Below are positions 53,035 through 64,000 of a stretch of DNA of 64,000 nucleotides, piece by piece; the first letter of the stretch is position 1; each line of letters starts with the position of its first letter. Source of the stretch: Termitomyces sp. T153 (lineage: Eukaryota > Basidiomycota > Agaricomycetes > Agaricales > Lyophyllaceae); NCBI GenBank assembly GCA_018296165.2, contig JACKQL020000028.1:372001-436000 (forward strand), read 5' to 3'. The position numbers and the translations under genes are program-made. The notes beneath the pieces were generated by a model that searched no databases, was not told the origin of the DNA, and saw nothing but the letters and a program-made list of their open reading frames with translations.

Positions 53035-55189
53035 TTCCCTTCCTACAGCTTAAATCTTGCTCTGGTTGGATATGTAGCCTCTCTGCTTGTCCCCAACCTG
53101 CCTGCCCAGCAGGCTTTTGTTGTGCACACCCCCAGCCTGCTACCCCCAGCACTCAGTGCCTCAGGTCCTACCAGGGGAGTACAGCCTAAAACAGTGCTTG
53201 GAAACACTGGCCCACTCATTCTCCATGTATGCAGAGGGGTGTGGTATCCTGTAGCTCTTGTAGCTGTTTTTACCTGTCTGATGTACCATATAACATAGGC
53301 ACCAGGCACCTCACACACAGTAATAGAAAGAAAGAAAAAAGAATATGTAACATATGGTAATGTAATGTTGGTGATGTAATGTTTGATTTTAGGTGTGGGT
53401 GAGAGGGCAAGAGAAAATGTGTAGTAGCAAATGTAAAGCAAGCAGGGTAGGGCACTACAAGTGCATATGTCAGACATTGTAGTGAAACATGTTTGGTATT
53501 GTATGCTATGTGTCCAGCAGAGTCCTCTGCATTGTAGCAGAAGTTAAAAATGTTACATCTGCAATGTCTCAATATGTCATCAAAAACACTCTGAATGGAC
53601 ATCTTTGACTGCCCTCTTGTTTTGTGGGAGTCATATATTGTATTGTTGTCAATAGTATCAGCAGACATCCACTGTCCACTTTCTATTGCTATATGACATC
53701 CTTTGCAAAAGGTGGTTTCATTAGCCAGTATGTGCCATCATATAACTCTTTTCATTCAAAGGCCACTCCATTGTTGACACTGTCTCTAAATCCCATCACA
53801 AAAGCATTATTTCCATTATAGGAGCATTTCCATTCAAAAGCTCTCAGTTTGTCTGTATATAGATATTTGTTGAAATCTGTCAAAGTGGTAGGCATGAGAA
53901 GCCATCACAGAAGAGTTTTGGTATGGACAAGAAGCAATTACAGAACCATTCATTCATTGCAAGCCTGGTGGAAATTACCATTCCAATGATTTGGACACTC
54001 TGCAGATGAGTTTGGGAAATATAATTATTGGGACAGTATCATGGCTTAGTAGTTTAAAGTGCCATAATGTTATACTCCTCTTTGTCAGGATGAGGGTTCT
54101 ACTCCCTTATCTAGCAATTGACTACTGATTTGGTCTTAGATTTCATTTATTGTACTTTTTCTCCTATGCTTTAACTAATGTGTAAGCTCATTCTGCAGCA
54201 AAATACCCTCATAGTTTGTGCATTCAGGCTGGCTACCTGCCAAATCCTTTACTGCACTGCAGCCAACATTGCTCCACAGACCCATCAACTTGACTGAAAT
54301 ATTAGGCCTTAATGGCTTAATGGATTCCAGCATTAGTGGTATGATGATGTGATGGCCTCATATGCTCAGATTAAGGGTTTGAATCCCTTGCTTGACATTT
54401 GTATAAATTTGGTATCATTTTTTAGTCATTGTTTCAATTACAGATGCCTATAGATGGCTGAACATTCTGAGTCACTATGAATTAGTGGTCTGGATTGCTC
54501 CTTATATGACATTGTATTTGTAAGGCCTAGAATTTGACTCTCTCACTTGACATAGTAGTGATTTGCAATAATTTTTTCTTGTTCAATCTCACTATTCTAA
54601 ACATAACTATCATTCCATGTGCCTTCATAACTTAATGGTTTGCATCCAGTGTATATCTATTTCTGCTGCAAGCAGCCTCCCAGCAGCAGCTGGGAATCCA
54701 GTGCACCAATTTTCCCTGGCACCATAGTGTACTCTCATTTCTCCTATCAGCAGTGCTCTGACTACAGCTTCTGTTTGGCATCTTTTCTCTAACATATATT
54801 TACAGTCACTCTATCTACATCAATAAGCTCCACTCTCCACCCTCTGTCAGTTCTAATTCCAAATCCAAGAAGAAAGCAGTGTAGTCAAGTGCTGTAAATG
54901 GATTCTCTGGAAGGCTTCCCACAATGCTTGATGTTGTGCTTGATGAAGTTGAAGTTTCTGAGAGAACATCAGAAATGTCAGCAAACTTGGCTGGAGTGAA
55001 AGGACCAATGAGCCTACATCTGCCATGATCTCTTGCTTGCTGGAAAGCTTGTTCTGGCAGAAATGATCAGGTCTGCCAGGTAAATGATGCAATTGACTTG
55101 CATTTCTGGTACAGCATGTTGAACTATTTCTTGTTCTCACATGGTGTTACTATTTCATCATATCTTTGCTACTCCTCCACATTATTCCC
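53035..55189. other. CpG-free DNA without genes, except SINE-like cluster
   Basis: No coding region recognised. 54,040-54,650 contains tRNA-like monomers (separate entry). The rest is A/T-rich and unassigned. Confidence 0.45.
54040..54650 (+). repeat. tRNA-derived SINE-like monomers
   Basis: Three monomers have an A-box-like and a B-box-like motif in the right order: TGGCTTAGTAG (54,042) with GGTTCTACTCC (54,095); TGGCTTAATGG (54,313) with GGTTTGAATCC (54,376); ATGAATTAGTGG (about 54,476) with GAATTTGACTC (about 54,530). A fourth A-box-like TAACTTAATGG is near 54,626. Each is followed by an A/T-rich tail. They look like decayed RNA polymerase III promoters. No cloverleaf could be folded with confidence, so these are not called tRNA genes. 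Confidence 0.45.
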
Positions 55190-56620
55190 TCAAGAAATAG
55201 GGAGAGTACCAGATGAAATTTTGTCATCTAGTGGAGTGAAGTGGGTCAGTCTATGTTTGGTGTCTGTTGCAGAGTTTTTATCCAATGGATGTGAATTGTA
55301 ATCTAGAATAAATAGAGATGGTGCAGAACTACTATGAATCACAGAATCTGGTGATATTCCTGGTGGAATGATGAGGGGGGCAACCTCTCTGGCAGATTGG
55401 TCTGCTATACAGATGTATGTTATATTTGCTAGTACATTTTTGTCAGATTCAGCAATTGAAGTTCTGTTGTTAGGTCTGGCATCCAATGCAATATAAAGGG
55501 GAGGAAGACTATCATCCATTAGTAAACTGCCATTGTCAGATATCACCTCCTTGTCAGACCCATCATCCACTATAATGAAGAGGGGAGGGATGCTGCTATC
55601 ATCTAGTTCACCTCTGCTGTCAGTCCTGTCACCATTGTCAGACCCATCATCCATTGCCATGAACAGAGCAGGAAGCCTGCCATCATCCAGCTCCCCTCTG
55701 CTGTCTGACCCATTGTTTGATGAAATGAAGAGTGGTGAGAGGTGTTCTTCATCTGATCCACTTTCCTCAGCATCAAATAGAGGTGGAATGCCTATGTTGT
55801 TAAACTGGTATGGTTCAAAAGTCATGCCCCTAAGGTCTGGATCATCAAATTATGGATTCTCAACATCCATCTGTTCCTCATCACTTTGTGCCAGTGAGAA
55901 GAAGCTCTGCTGAACAAGAAAAATGGGATGGGAAAGTGATTGAGACTGTGCTTGTGCTTGAATAGCAGATAATTTCTTTGTAGAGTGATAGATGAGCCCA
56001 AGATTCTTCCTACTTTTAAGGAAGATGTGGTGGAGTTGGTGGCATGGATTGGAAGGATCAATGACCTTGTCAAGCATTGATGAAAGCCATGTGAGTGATT
56101 TAGTGTCAGGCACAGAGGTTGGAGAGGCACAGTAAGATGATATTGCATCATTGCTACTAAGGGAATTGGTGATTGAGTCAATACCAGTGAGTTCTCCTAA
56201 GTGTAACAGCACAATAGAATTGGCATGAGAGAGGTGAGCAGAGCCAGGTCTGGCAGATGGACTTGAAAATTGGTGGATTAGGTCATTAGCTGTCAATGGG
56301 AATTTTGGTCCAGCTGCTGATCAGAACTTGTCTAGATCCAAGAGGGCTTTCCAGTAGACACTGCTTTGGCTTGATAATCCTTCATTGCAAGTTGCATTTT
56401 GATGGATGAGGAGACAACCCTTGGCAGTCTTATCATTTAGGCACTTGGTCTCAATACTTATATAGTTCCACCAATCACAGCCATATCAATGTACAATTTG
56501 ACTTGGATGAGTGGAAACTGTCCATGCCTGAAAGGACTCCCAGACTTCCTGAGGAATGTCGTCTCTGTCTGCCAGAGAGTACCAATGGCTTAGACACATG
56601 ATGAGGTGCAGAACATTGTA
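55190..56620 (-). pseudogene. Unrecognised gene with acidic internal repeats
   Basis: Minus-strand frames at about 56,620-56,330 (Trp/Tyr-rich, STHPSQIVH, WWNYISIETKCL), 56,296-55,850 and 55,825-55,190 look like successive parts of one protein, broken by stops and a frame change. The last frame (211 codons, open) contains at least four imperfect repeats around LPALFMAMDDGSD / IPPLFIIVDDGSD / LPPLYIALDA, each preceded by Ser/Asp-rich linkers. No catalytic motif is visible. It lies next to and on the same strand as the KDZ transposase remnant, so it may be cargo of that transposon. CpG is absent. Confidence 0.4.
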
Positions 56621-57156
56621 TTTAATTTTGTTTAATGCTGCTTTACCCAGATATAGGAGAATATAGTTCTGGCCCAGATATCAAATAAACTCCATTGCAA
56701 TTCAAGACATCTTACCAATTCTTTATCCAGGTGTTGTAACATACACCTACAATCTTTGTGTTCCTCAAGGTTGCCATAAATGGCAAGTGTTGTGCACACC
56801 TATGATTCAACATAAAATATCAGTTTTTGGAGACCCAGTGACTGTTGGTCAACTGAGGCTTAAGTTTGCAGAGCAGCAGTAGAGGCCATGTAAGAGTGTA
56901 AAGCTATAAGGATTTGGCACAGTTATGAGCAAGTAGATGGGGGAAAGTAGGTCTTCTACAGCAGCAGAATCAACAATGTAGACTACATGTGACATTATTC
57001 CAAAGTAGTAAGGTTGCAATCTGCTATGGAAATGGTGGTTCTGGTGGCATGGCAGAAATAATGTGCATAGCAAAAATAGCATGGCAGATATGATGTGCAT
57101 GGCAAATCTGGTATATATGGCATATCAGCCATTTGTTTATTCCATTGCACTCTCCA

Positions 57157-59145
57157 TTATAAAGGTGTTGTTGCCCTTTGATGAGGTGTAAAATCATTGT
57201 ATACCCTTCTGAACTTATGAGTTGCCAAAGATCTCAGTTCATGCCACATGGCCACCTTTTTTTCAGCATAGGCTTGGAGGCCTTTTTTCTTAGCTGACAT
57301 GCCCCTCTTGGACCAGATTTCTGCCTGCTTAAGGAAATAGCAAACAGTCCATTCCATTTCACTGGCAACAAGCTGACATTCTTCTGTCCATCTGTTTTGT
57401 TGTGCTCTTGCATGGAGGTAATGCACCCAATGAACTGGTGAGATTGGTCATGAATTTGATACTAGCAAATTGAAGAGGAAAGTGGGCCAATGCATTGACA
57501 ACAAATGAATGGATATGGTGAATGAACAGAATTGGCAGGCAGATTGAGAATGATACAATGGATGTCTGAGTGGAAAGCAACCTACATTGACAGAGAGTTT
57601 CAGGGTCATTTTCCATATCCAGATTAGCTTGCTATTTCAAGAAACCTTTATTCTTGATGATCTAAGCATATTTGGATCACATATAGCTATGCTTGCTATA
57701 AGATCCACTTTCTGCAGAACACAATATTTTTTGCCAAATGCAGAATCTATGCCTAATTGCATAAGAGCACTGCAATATTTTCTATAGGCCCTGGCTTTGA
57801 TGGAAATGGCTGCCTGAATTTTGTCAATTGATGCCCTAGCTTAGGTTTTGACACTTTTGCTTGGAGCAACCTGGACAACATGAGAATACATGAAATATTT
57901 TTCAGCAATGAGCTCTTGGTGTGCTTCAATATGCCTTTTGATTTGAAGCAAATACAATTGCCTTTCAATACTGGACAGTTCTGAGCAATTACCAGCAAAT
58001 GTTGATGGCAAGGATATTTCAAAGTCTTCTGGTGCAGTGGAATCCAGTCCCAACAGCAGATCCAGTCTGGCCAGCAGGTTCACCACCAGATATGGCAATG
58101 TTTCATTGTCTTCTGACATTTCTTATCAAATGCACCAGGAATCTCATTTACCTTGAGTGGTGTAGTCCTTTGTGAATTGGAAGAATAACCATGCTTGGCT
58201 TGAGAAGCAGCCAGGACATTCAGTTGAACCCTTAACAATTCTCTGTCTGCTTTGACCATTTGTTGCTCATCCTCCCATGCCTGCCAACTCATCTGACAGC
58301 CATGGTCTTGTAATGCAATCCTGACATAACACTTAATCCTTAATGGTGGTGAAACCATCTGGGTTTGACTCACTGCTGTTCTTCAATGTCAAGTGCAAGT
58401 TGGATCCAGAATGTATCAGTATCTAGCATCTGGCCCTCAGCTTCCAATCCAGTGTCTACCAGATTACCACCATGTCTTGCTTGGAGGCCTATGGTCCAAG
58501 CCTTAAGGATATCCATTGCCTTTTTTCTTGGTCCCTCAGACTTTCAGCAATGGTGATCTCAGCCTTCCAGCTTGATATCAGTTCTGCTGAAATTCCCATG
58601 AACTGTTCAGCAAAATAATGAACAGCAGCCTCACTCATCTCAATGGCTGTCAAGTATTTTCAGCATAGGGAAGGAACCATATCAAGTAACTTCTTTCAGT
58701 TGGACTCACACATATGATCATCAAGGATTTCCACCCAATGTGCAAGAGTAGCAGTTTGTGCCATCTGTGAAACTTCATTGAGAGTAGACCAAAGACTTTC
58801 AATTATCTCATCAGCAATGTGGCCAACTCCTGGAATAGATGATGGGGCAAAATGGAAAAAGCAATTTTCTTTGTGGCTATGAACATGAAGGAGGCCAATT
58901 GCATAGTCAAACAATAGATTATCTGGTAAAGCTTCCCCCACCTCTGCTAATTGTTCAAAAAACTTGACACACCACTGGCATGCTACATCATATACTAGCA
59001 AGAGACACTTAATAGATTCCATGTTGGTTGTCTTCAGTGCAGATGTGATGGAAAAGATGACTAGAGGACCAAGTGAATTCAGTGGGGGGTCATGTGGCAT
59101 GGGAGGTGTTGCAGCTGCATCATGGCACAATCTCATCTGGAGCAT
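57157..59145 (-). pseudogene. KDZ transposase remnant
   Basis: The minus strand carries typical segments of the basidiomycete KDZ DNA-transposon transposase. At 59,145-58,696 lie LLVYDVACQWCVKFFEQ, FDYAIGLLHVHSHKE, EIIESLWSTLNEVSQMAQT and ILDDHMCESN. At 58,119-57,841 lies a helical domain (LLARLDLLLGLDSTAPED). At 57,426-57,157 lies the C-terminal WTEECQLVASEMEWTVCYFL ... KVAMWHELRSLATH. Stops separate the parts. The N-terminal CxC zinc-finger domains and part of the core are missing. In fungi these cut-and-paste elements often travel with TET/JBP dioxygenase genes (published association); none is seen here. Confidence 0.8.
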
Positions 59146-59829
59146 GAGGTAGTGCTGGGCCTGTCATATCCACATCCATCAATTGCCCAGTTGCAGCAAT
59201 GGGACTAACCAAAATGGATTCAACACCAGTGGGCACAGTGGATTCATTGCTGGCTGCCAGTCTGGTGACAATAGCAGAGGCAGTGACGCTAGCAGTAGGC
59301 CCAGTGTGAGTAATGGAGTTGGTGGCAATGGCTGAGTCAGTGATGCTAGCAGCAGGCCTGGTGGGAGTGATGGAGCCAGTGGTGGACCCACTGGGAATAC
59401 CAGAGTCAGTGACAGTAGCAACAGGGTTACCAATCAGAGTGGAGTTGTCAGCAATGGTGGACTGATCAACAGTGGTAGCTACAGTGGTGGTGGGGTTTAT
59501 CTTGCTCTCATCCTCTATAGGTTGGGCAGCCTCATCATTGTTGGGCTCTTCAGCCTCAGCAATGGGTGCCAGAGTAGGAGCTGGTGCAGGTAAAAAGCTG
59601 CTAGTGCTGGAGGCTGGTTAGATGGAGGAGGATGAGATTTGAAGCTGGTTTTGAATGTTGTCAACCATGCCTCAGAGAGAAACAATGTCAATTTCATTCT
59701 GCATGAGATGCTCAGCATGAGCCTCAAACAGTCTGCTTTGTCCTGTTGAGGTCAGACATTATGCCCACAACACTCATCTCATGTCTATGATGTACATGCA
59801 CTCATTGAGTGCTTTAAGCATTGTATTGT
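59146..59829 (-). other. Low-complexity Ser/Thr-rich coding remnant
   Basis: The minus-strand translation of about 59,160-59,520 is a Ser/Thr/Ala-rich low-complexity stretch (SITDSAIATNSITHTG type repeats, about 50-60 bp DNA period). It links the KDZ remnant to the gene upstream. No domain recognised. Confidence 0.35.
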
Positions 59830-61190
59830 ACTGCTAGAGCATCTTCTCCATCTCTGTAAACCTCATTTCCTCAGCTAACACAAACTCTGACCTCATCTCT
59901 TCTGATACAACCTTGATTCCTTCATTGATGAAATTGAGCTGTTGGTTCAACCCCACCATAGCTTGTGTAAGGACAGCCTTGATGGATTTGGTGGAGGAGA
60001 GCAGAACTGCCTGCTGCTTGCCCTTTCCCTTTGCACTTATTGTCAGCAGGTCCACTCACTCCTTCCCCTTTCCACTGGCCACTGGTAGGTCTGCTTGCTC
60101 CTTCCCCTTTCCACTGGCTGCTGGCAGATCTGTCCATTCCTTTCCCCTTCCCTTTTCCATGGCCACTGGCATATTGACCAGGAAGATTGTCAATGGCCCA
60201 GCAACCAGTGTTGTTGGTTCTGTCCATTGTTAGTAAATGATTTCAGTTGGCAAAATCAACACTTACCCTCAACATACTTGGAAGACTTTGGTTTTCTCTG
60301 ACTTTTCTCCTTTTTTCCCTTCTTGTCCTTGTTCCTCCAGACCTCTTCTTTATGATCCCTTGTGAGACTGCATGTTTTTTCAAGGACAAGCCAGCAAGCA
60401 GGCATTGCATGAGGTCCCTCCCTTTGTCTTGACACACTGAAGCCTCTTCTTTTGACAGTATCAGCAAGGGGGATGGAGCCATGTCCCTGCACATGGAGGT
60501 GCCATCATGAGGTACTTCTCTAACCTCACTGATGTGTGACCTTGCCCTGCCAATGTTTCTCATCATTGGAATGATCATTGTCATTATTCTTGTCATTCTT
60601 GTTGTCTTTGTCTGAGGTGACTGATTCATACTCAGAATGGCTGGGTGGGGGAGGACTATGAGAGGGAGTTTGGGCAGTGTATTTCCTCCATTCTTGTTGG
60701 GGAATCTGTGCTTTGCTAGCCTTTCTGATCAGCCAGAGTTGGGCTGGGACTGACTCTGCTGGGGACAATAGACTTGATGCCAATACTCTACTAGGTTTTG
60801 ATGAGGAAGCTGCTAGGGACAATGGACCTCCTAGTACCACCAGACCTGCTGCCAGAATTGGCAAATTGATTGCTGAAATCTGTTTAAAATTTTCTGAAGG
60901 TGAGGGATCCAACATTGAACATGGACCTGCCACTTCTCCTGCTGCCTGGCCCTTGTTGACCTCCTGGGCTTCCTTCCTTGCTTGTAACTCCTTGAAATAT
61001 GCCCATGCCTTCTCTTTCAACTCCTCAATTAACTTTGCATCTGACAGCTTGCCTGATAAAATTCAGAGGGCCTCGTTGGAAAAGCTTTTCCTAGCCTCTA
61101 GGACAAGTTGTTTGTTCTTGGCCTGGAACATTTGCTTCCACAAAGATTTCTTGAACACTATCTGTGAGTGTTGCATATTATCCTACAAGT
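59830..61190 (-). pseudogene. Zn-cluster / coiled-coil protein remnant
   Basis: Parts in minus-strand order: a helical Lys/Glu-rich N-terminus (KEKAWAYFKELQARKEAQE, about 60,960-61,180); a Ser/Pro-rich linker with SDKDNKNDKNNDNDHSNDEK near 60,590; then in a third frame a Cys pattern reading PC-stop-YCQKKRLQC ... TSCNACLLAC near 60,385-60,470, close to a Zn2Cys6 arrangement with one TGA in it. Gln/Trp/Gly repeats (SGQWKGEGVSG, three imperfect copies) lie at 60,055-60,150, and a final helical segment (LTQAMVGLNQQLNFINEGI...) at 59,834-60,000. The architecture recalls the antisense gene of gypsy element 2. Introns could not be fixed. Confidence 0.4.
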
Positions 61191-61741
61191 AGGGTTGCTC
61201 ACCAATTGTTTAACCCTACCCTGGAGATCTGACAAGTCTCCTCTCAGAGCAGAGACCAACACAGAGTTCTCAGTATTGTAGAGCTGTTGGAAAAGGACCT
61301 CAGTGGATGGAGACATAGCATAGCAGACAGAAATGAGTGGATGAGTGGCAGCTGGTGAGCAAAAGAGGACTTGAAAGTCAAGCATTTGAAAAATAAGGTC
61401 ATGTGCCTCTGTTGATTTATGTGTACTGTCCAAAAGCAGTATGGCTGCCAAAGAAGGTTGCAGCTTCCAAAGGATTTGATGTCTTGATGAGATTTTGATG
61501 GCTGCCAAAGAAGATTGATGCCTTCCAAAGAATCTGATCCTCTATGAAGAATTCTGATGCATTCTCAAGCATCTAAAAAAACTATGACCAATATGATGTG
61601 TTCTCCATTGATTTTGTTCAACTGGAATAATGCTGTGTGTCTGCCATTCCTTGATTGTTATTTCTGCAGTTAAAATAGATCTTCATATCACTTTTCATTC
61701 AAGTGGCTTGTTGCCAATGGTGTTGGCTTTGGTCACTCTCT
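61191..61741. other. CpG-free DNA to the LTR border, no gene called
   Basis: Overlapping minus-strand frames at 61,158-61,528 have no recognisable features. CpG stays absent up to the border of the young LTR at 61,742. Confidence 0.45.
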
Positions 61742-62738
61742 TGTCAGGTTCCGCTGACGATGGGGGCTCAGTATACTGGTGAGTCCTTACTAGGCAGATG
61801 CGATATCCTGTGCTTATAACCAGGCATCCAGAGTTGGAGCGGAGGTGGGGAGGCTTGCAAGGGGGTTCTAGGGAAAACGGCCCAAGCAAGTCCCAAATGG
61901 CCCAGAGAAGTCTAAGACCAAAGGTATTGGTCATTGACCCAGGGCGGGTGTCAGGGCTAGTTTGTGGGCGCGCAAATAGATTGTGGGGTGAGCAGAGGCT
62001 TCTCAAGTGATGGGGGCAGGGCCGGAGTTGGATGGGGGATTACCCAGGCTTGATGGGTCCCGGGGCCGATCAGGGAGCGAGGGTCAGAGTTGTCATAAGA
62101 ATGTTTGGGTCGTGGCGCATGCGCGGAGTTTGTACTGACATAGGGAGCAAGAGGAACTTAGAAGAACAAAGGAAAGATGTACAGTCGAGACAAGATGGAG
62201 ACAAGACAAGACTGAGGAAAAAGATAGAGTTGAAACTTAAAAACAGAAACAGAGATGAGATGAGAGATGGAACATAGGAAACCGGTAAATGTAATATCAA
62301 GACTAAAGTTCGAGGAGTTATTCTACGACTTATATACTGACTACTGGTTACCTCAGAGGGCGGTGGATATGGCGGCGTGAGTCGATGGAGCTGTGCGGAG
62401 TCGACAGGTGTTGGGTACAATCCAAGGGCGGGCCGCAGTGGTATTCTGAAGGGATCAGTTGGGGGTGTGGGCCACTCCGAGGACGTCATGATACTCCGGG
62501 ATGGGTCAGGTAAACTAGGGTAGGGGGTCAGGAATGTATGATGTGGCCAGGAATGGTGGGGGAAGGTTTCAGGGGGAGTGTTGATGGCTACAGAGAGGGT
62601 GTTGGAGTTGCTGTTGGGGTTTGCCGGAGAAGCATCAGAGTTATCTAGTGTGGGCACAAAAGTGTGGGTGGGGTTCAGGGGAGTTAGACGGGAACTCGGG
62701 AGGAGTTGGGAACAGTGTCTAGGGAGTGGGTCGTGACA
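61742..62738 (-). repeat. 3' LTR of a gypsy element running off the window
   Basis: The 997 bp run TGTCAGGTTC...GTCGTGACA (plus-strand view). Minus-strand TATATAAG is at 62,336-62,329, 24 nt, then AGTCTTGATATT at 62,304-62,293. It is followed by a polypurine tract on the minus strand (62,753-62,741) and interior sequence like that of element 2, so it is the 3' LTR. The left flank is TCTCT (61,737-61,741); its partner is outside the window. Confidence 0.93.
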
Positions 62739-62952
62739 TTACCCCCCCTTCAGCGTCGAGACCCTCGAGACGCGGGGAGCGAGTCGGGGATTGGTAGGGC
62801 ATGGGAATCAAAGTTGATCAATATTGATCAAACCACAGCGAGCAGCGGCGGCATGGGGAAGGAAGTTGAGGTGCGGCCGCCGTTCGCCAGGGGCTCCTTC
62901 CTAAGTTATTAAAAAGGGGTGGACGCACCTGGGAGTCCCCCAGCTTGTTGTA

Positions 62953-64000
62953 ATGTCTTCTTCAGCTTATTCTCCCACAGCATCTAGGTCGCCGTTCCCG
63001 CCATCCCAGCTGTCATCTTCTGAGGATTCAGAGGTTTGCCGAGATCGCTATCGGATCAAGGCAATGTACCATAGCTGTGAGGGTGGTCTGTCTTATGTAC
63101 CCCAGAATACTGATTGGTCCTTTGCAGAGTTGTCCGTGGCCATGGCAGGTCCCTCAGGGCCATTGTCTGGTGCGGACATGATGCAGCCACCAGCGGGCGT
63201 GGCCCCTTCTATGTGCTCCAAGTCTGGCATTCATCTGAGGGTGGTCCAGCTTGTCCCAGAGGGTTCGAGGGTGGTACAGGCAGAGGTGACGCCGGAGCAG
63301 TTTGCTGAGGCAGTGGGTCGGGCGAGGGGTCCCCCCACCCTCGAGTGGTGTCAGGCAGCGGCCCCGGTGAGTGGTTACTTAGCTTTATGTTTTCTGGACT
63401 AACATGCCCTTGCAGTGTGCATCTTGCACCCGACGAGGGGAACAGTGTGAATTTGAGGTGCCTGCATCAGGGGTATGGCGGGACACATTGGTGTGCCTTC
63501 CATGCTGTTCACAGCACGAGAAGTGCTCTGTCACCCTGAGTTGGCATGCTGCCTGCATCGCAGCAGAGCAAGGGTGGGATTGAGATTGGGTCGCAGTGCA
63601 GCTGGAGGAAGGGCAGAAGGGCAGGGTGTTGGGGAGGGGCTCCGGGGCTGGGGAAGGGGAATGGGTTAGCGCGCCTGCTATGAAGGTGGGGCCCCCACGG
63701 GGTGGACGGAGGGAAGGGGCCCCTTCCATGCAGGAGAAAGGGAAATGGAGAGCGTCCCCTTCACCCAAGGTGAGTCCCAGTAAGCGGGCACAGGGTGAGC
63801 AGGTAATGGGGGGCCCCCCTGGTTCCACGGTATACTCCCCTACATCCAGAGCCCCCATTGAGCAGTCTGCAGATAGGTCGTGGTCGGTTGCGGAGCCCTT
63901 TCTGTGGCGTCAGGTAGAGAGCTTGGAATGGTTGTTGGTCGCATGTGAGGAGGAGGTCCAGGGGGTACAGGAGGAGAGGGACGGGGCTTGACGGGAGCTG
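62953..64000 (+). pseudogene. Antisense Zn2Cys6-like gene, second copy (cut by window end)
   Basis: Homologue of the gene at 22,072. Exon 1 (62,953-63,366) is fully open. The intron is at 63,367-63,415 (49 bp, same length) and exon 2 starts with the CX2CX6CX15CX2CX6C cluster (CASCTRRGEQC ... CLPCCSQHEKC). Two TGA codons occur in exon 2: one after AAEQGWD, where element 2 has CGA, and one at 63,989-63,991, shared with element 2. Where element 2 has its exon 1 TGA, this copy has CGA. Exon 3 lies beyond the window. Confidence 0.8.

Noticed and set aside
53962..54660. Functional tRNA genes
   Set aside because: A and B boxes can be seen but acceptor and anticodon stems could not be paired convincingly. 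Listed as SINE-like repeats instead.
55190..57100. TET/JBP oxygenase companion of the KDZ element
   Set aside because: No HXD...H arrangement typical of the family was found in the frames here. The known KDZ-TET/JBP association alone is not evidence.
1..64000. CRISPR array, rRNA, organelle insert or prokaryotic operon
   Set aside because: No regularly spaced direct repeats with unique spacers, no rRNA blocks, and spliced eukaryotic genes throughout.

Overview
The window looks like nuclear DNA of a filamentous basidiomycete (Agaricomycetes-type). The grounds are short GT-AG introns of about 50 bp with CTAAC/CTGAC-type branch sites, a family of TKL-like protein kinases with HGDLK catalytic loops, KDZ (Kyakuja-Dileera-Zisupton) transposase, Helitron and Tad/jockey-type LINE remnants, and many Ty3/gypsy LTRs with chromodomain integrases. 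No rRNA, organellar or bacterial features were seen.

Layout. 1-8,622 is old repeat DNA almost free of CpG: a relict LTR, a decayed Helitron helicase (minus strand) and a decayed multi-exon gene (plus strand), into which a CpG-rich solo LTR (7,329-8,316, TSD GTTGT) inserted. 8,623-14,784 is a CpG-retaining island with one kinase pseudogene and one intact five-exon kinase gene (12,625-14,151). 14,331-15,198 is an LTR-like insertion. 15,670-41,692 is a decayed Ty1/copia element split by a nested stack of Ty3/gypsy elements. Element 1 (16,620-39,907, plus) is split by element 2 (20,859-37,831, minus), which is itself split by element 3 (24,299-30,829, plus, TSD TTCAG). The copia 3' LTR carries a Tc1/mariner-type MITE (41,808-42,451). 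42,684-47,432 holds two more kinase pseudogenes and a small unknown gene. From 45,976 to 61,741 the DNA has almost no CpG and holds a solo LTR-like insertion, a LINE, another solo gypsy LTR (TSD CTAAC), tRNA-like SINE monomers, an unrecognised acidic ORF, a KDZ transposase remnant and a zinc-cluster/coiled-coil gene remnant. 61,742-64,000 is the 3' LTR and 3' end of a further gypsy element that runs out of the window.

The most interesting system is the gypsy family. Every LTR copy (ten in the window) has TATATAAG-like box, exactly 24 nt, then AGTCTTGATATT. The reverse complement of that 12-mer lies 1 nt inside the 5' LTR, where the primer-binding site belongs. This is the geometry of Tf1/sushi-type self-primed reverse transcription. 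The same elements carry, between pol and the 3' LTR and on the opposite strand, a spliced three-exon gene. In element 2 it encodes a Zn2Cys6-like cluster plus coiled coil. Elements 1 and 3 have lost recognisable pol apart from its extreme tail but still carry a version of this antisense gene without the Cys cluster. Element 2 has tandem retropepsin-like domains and an in-frame deletion of the reverse transcriptase core. Nearly all nonsense mutations are TGA, and sibling copies show the CGA/TGA pairs directly, so decay by CpG deamination (and therefore cytosine methylation) is likely.

Coordinates of introns and LTR ends were read by hand. Percent identities were not computed.
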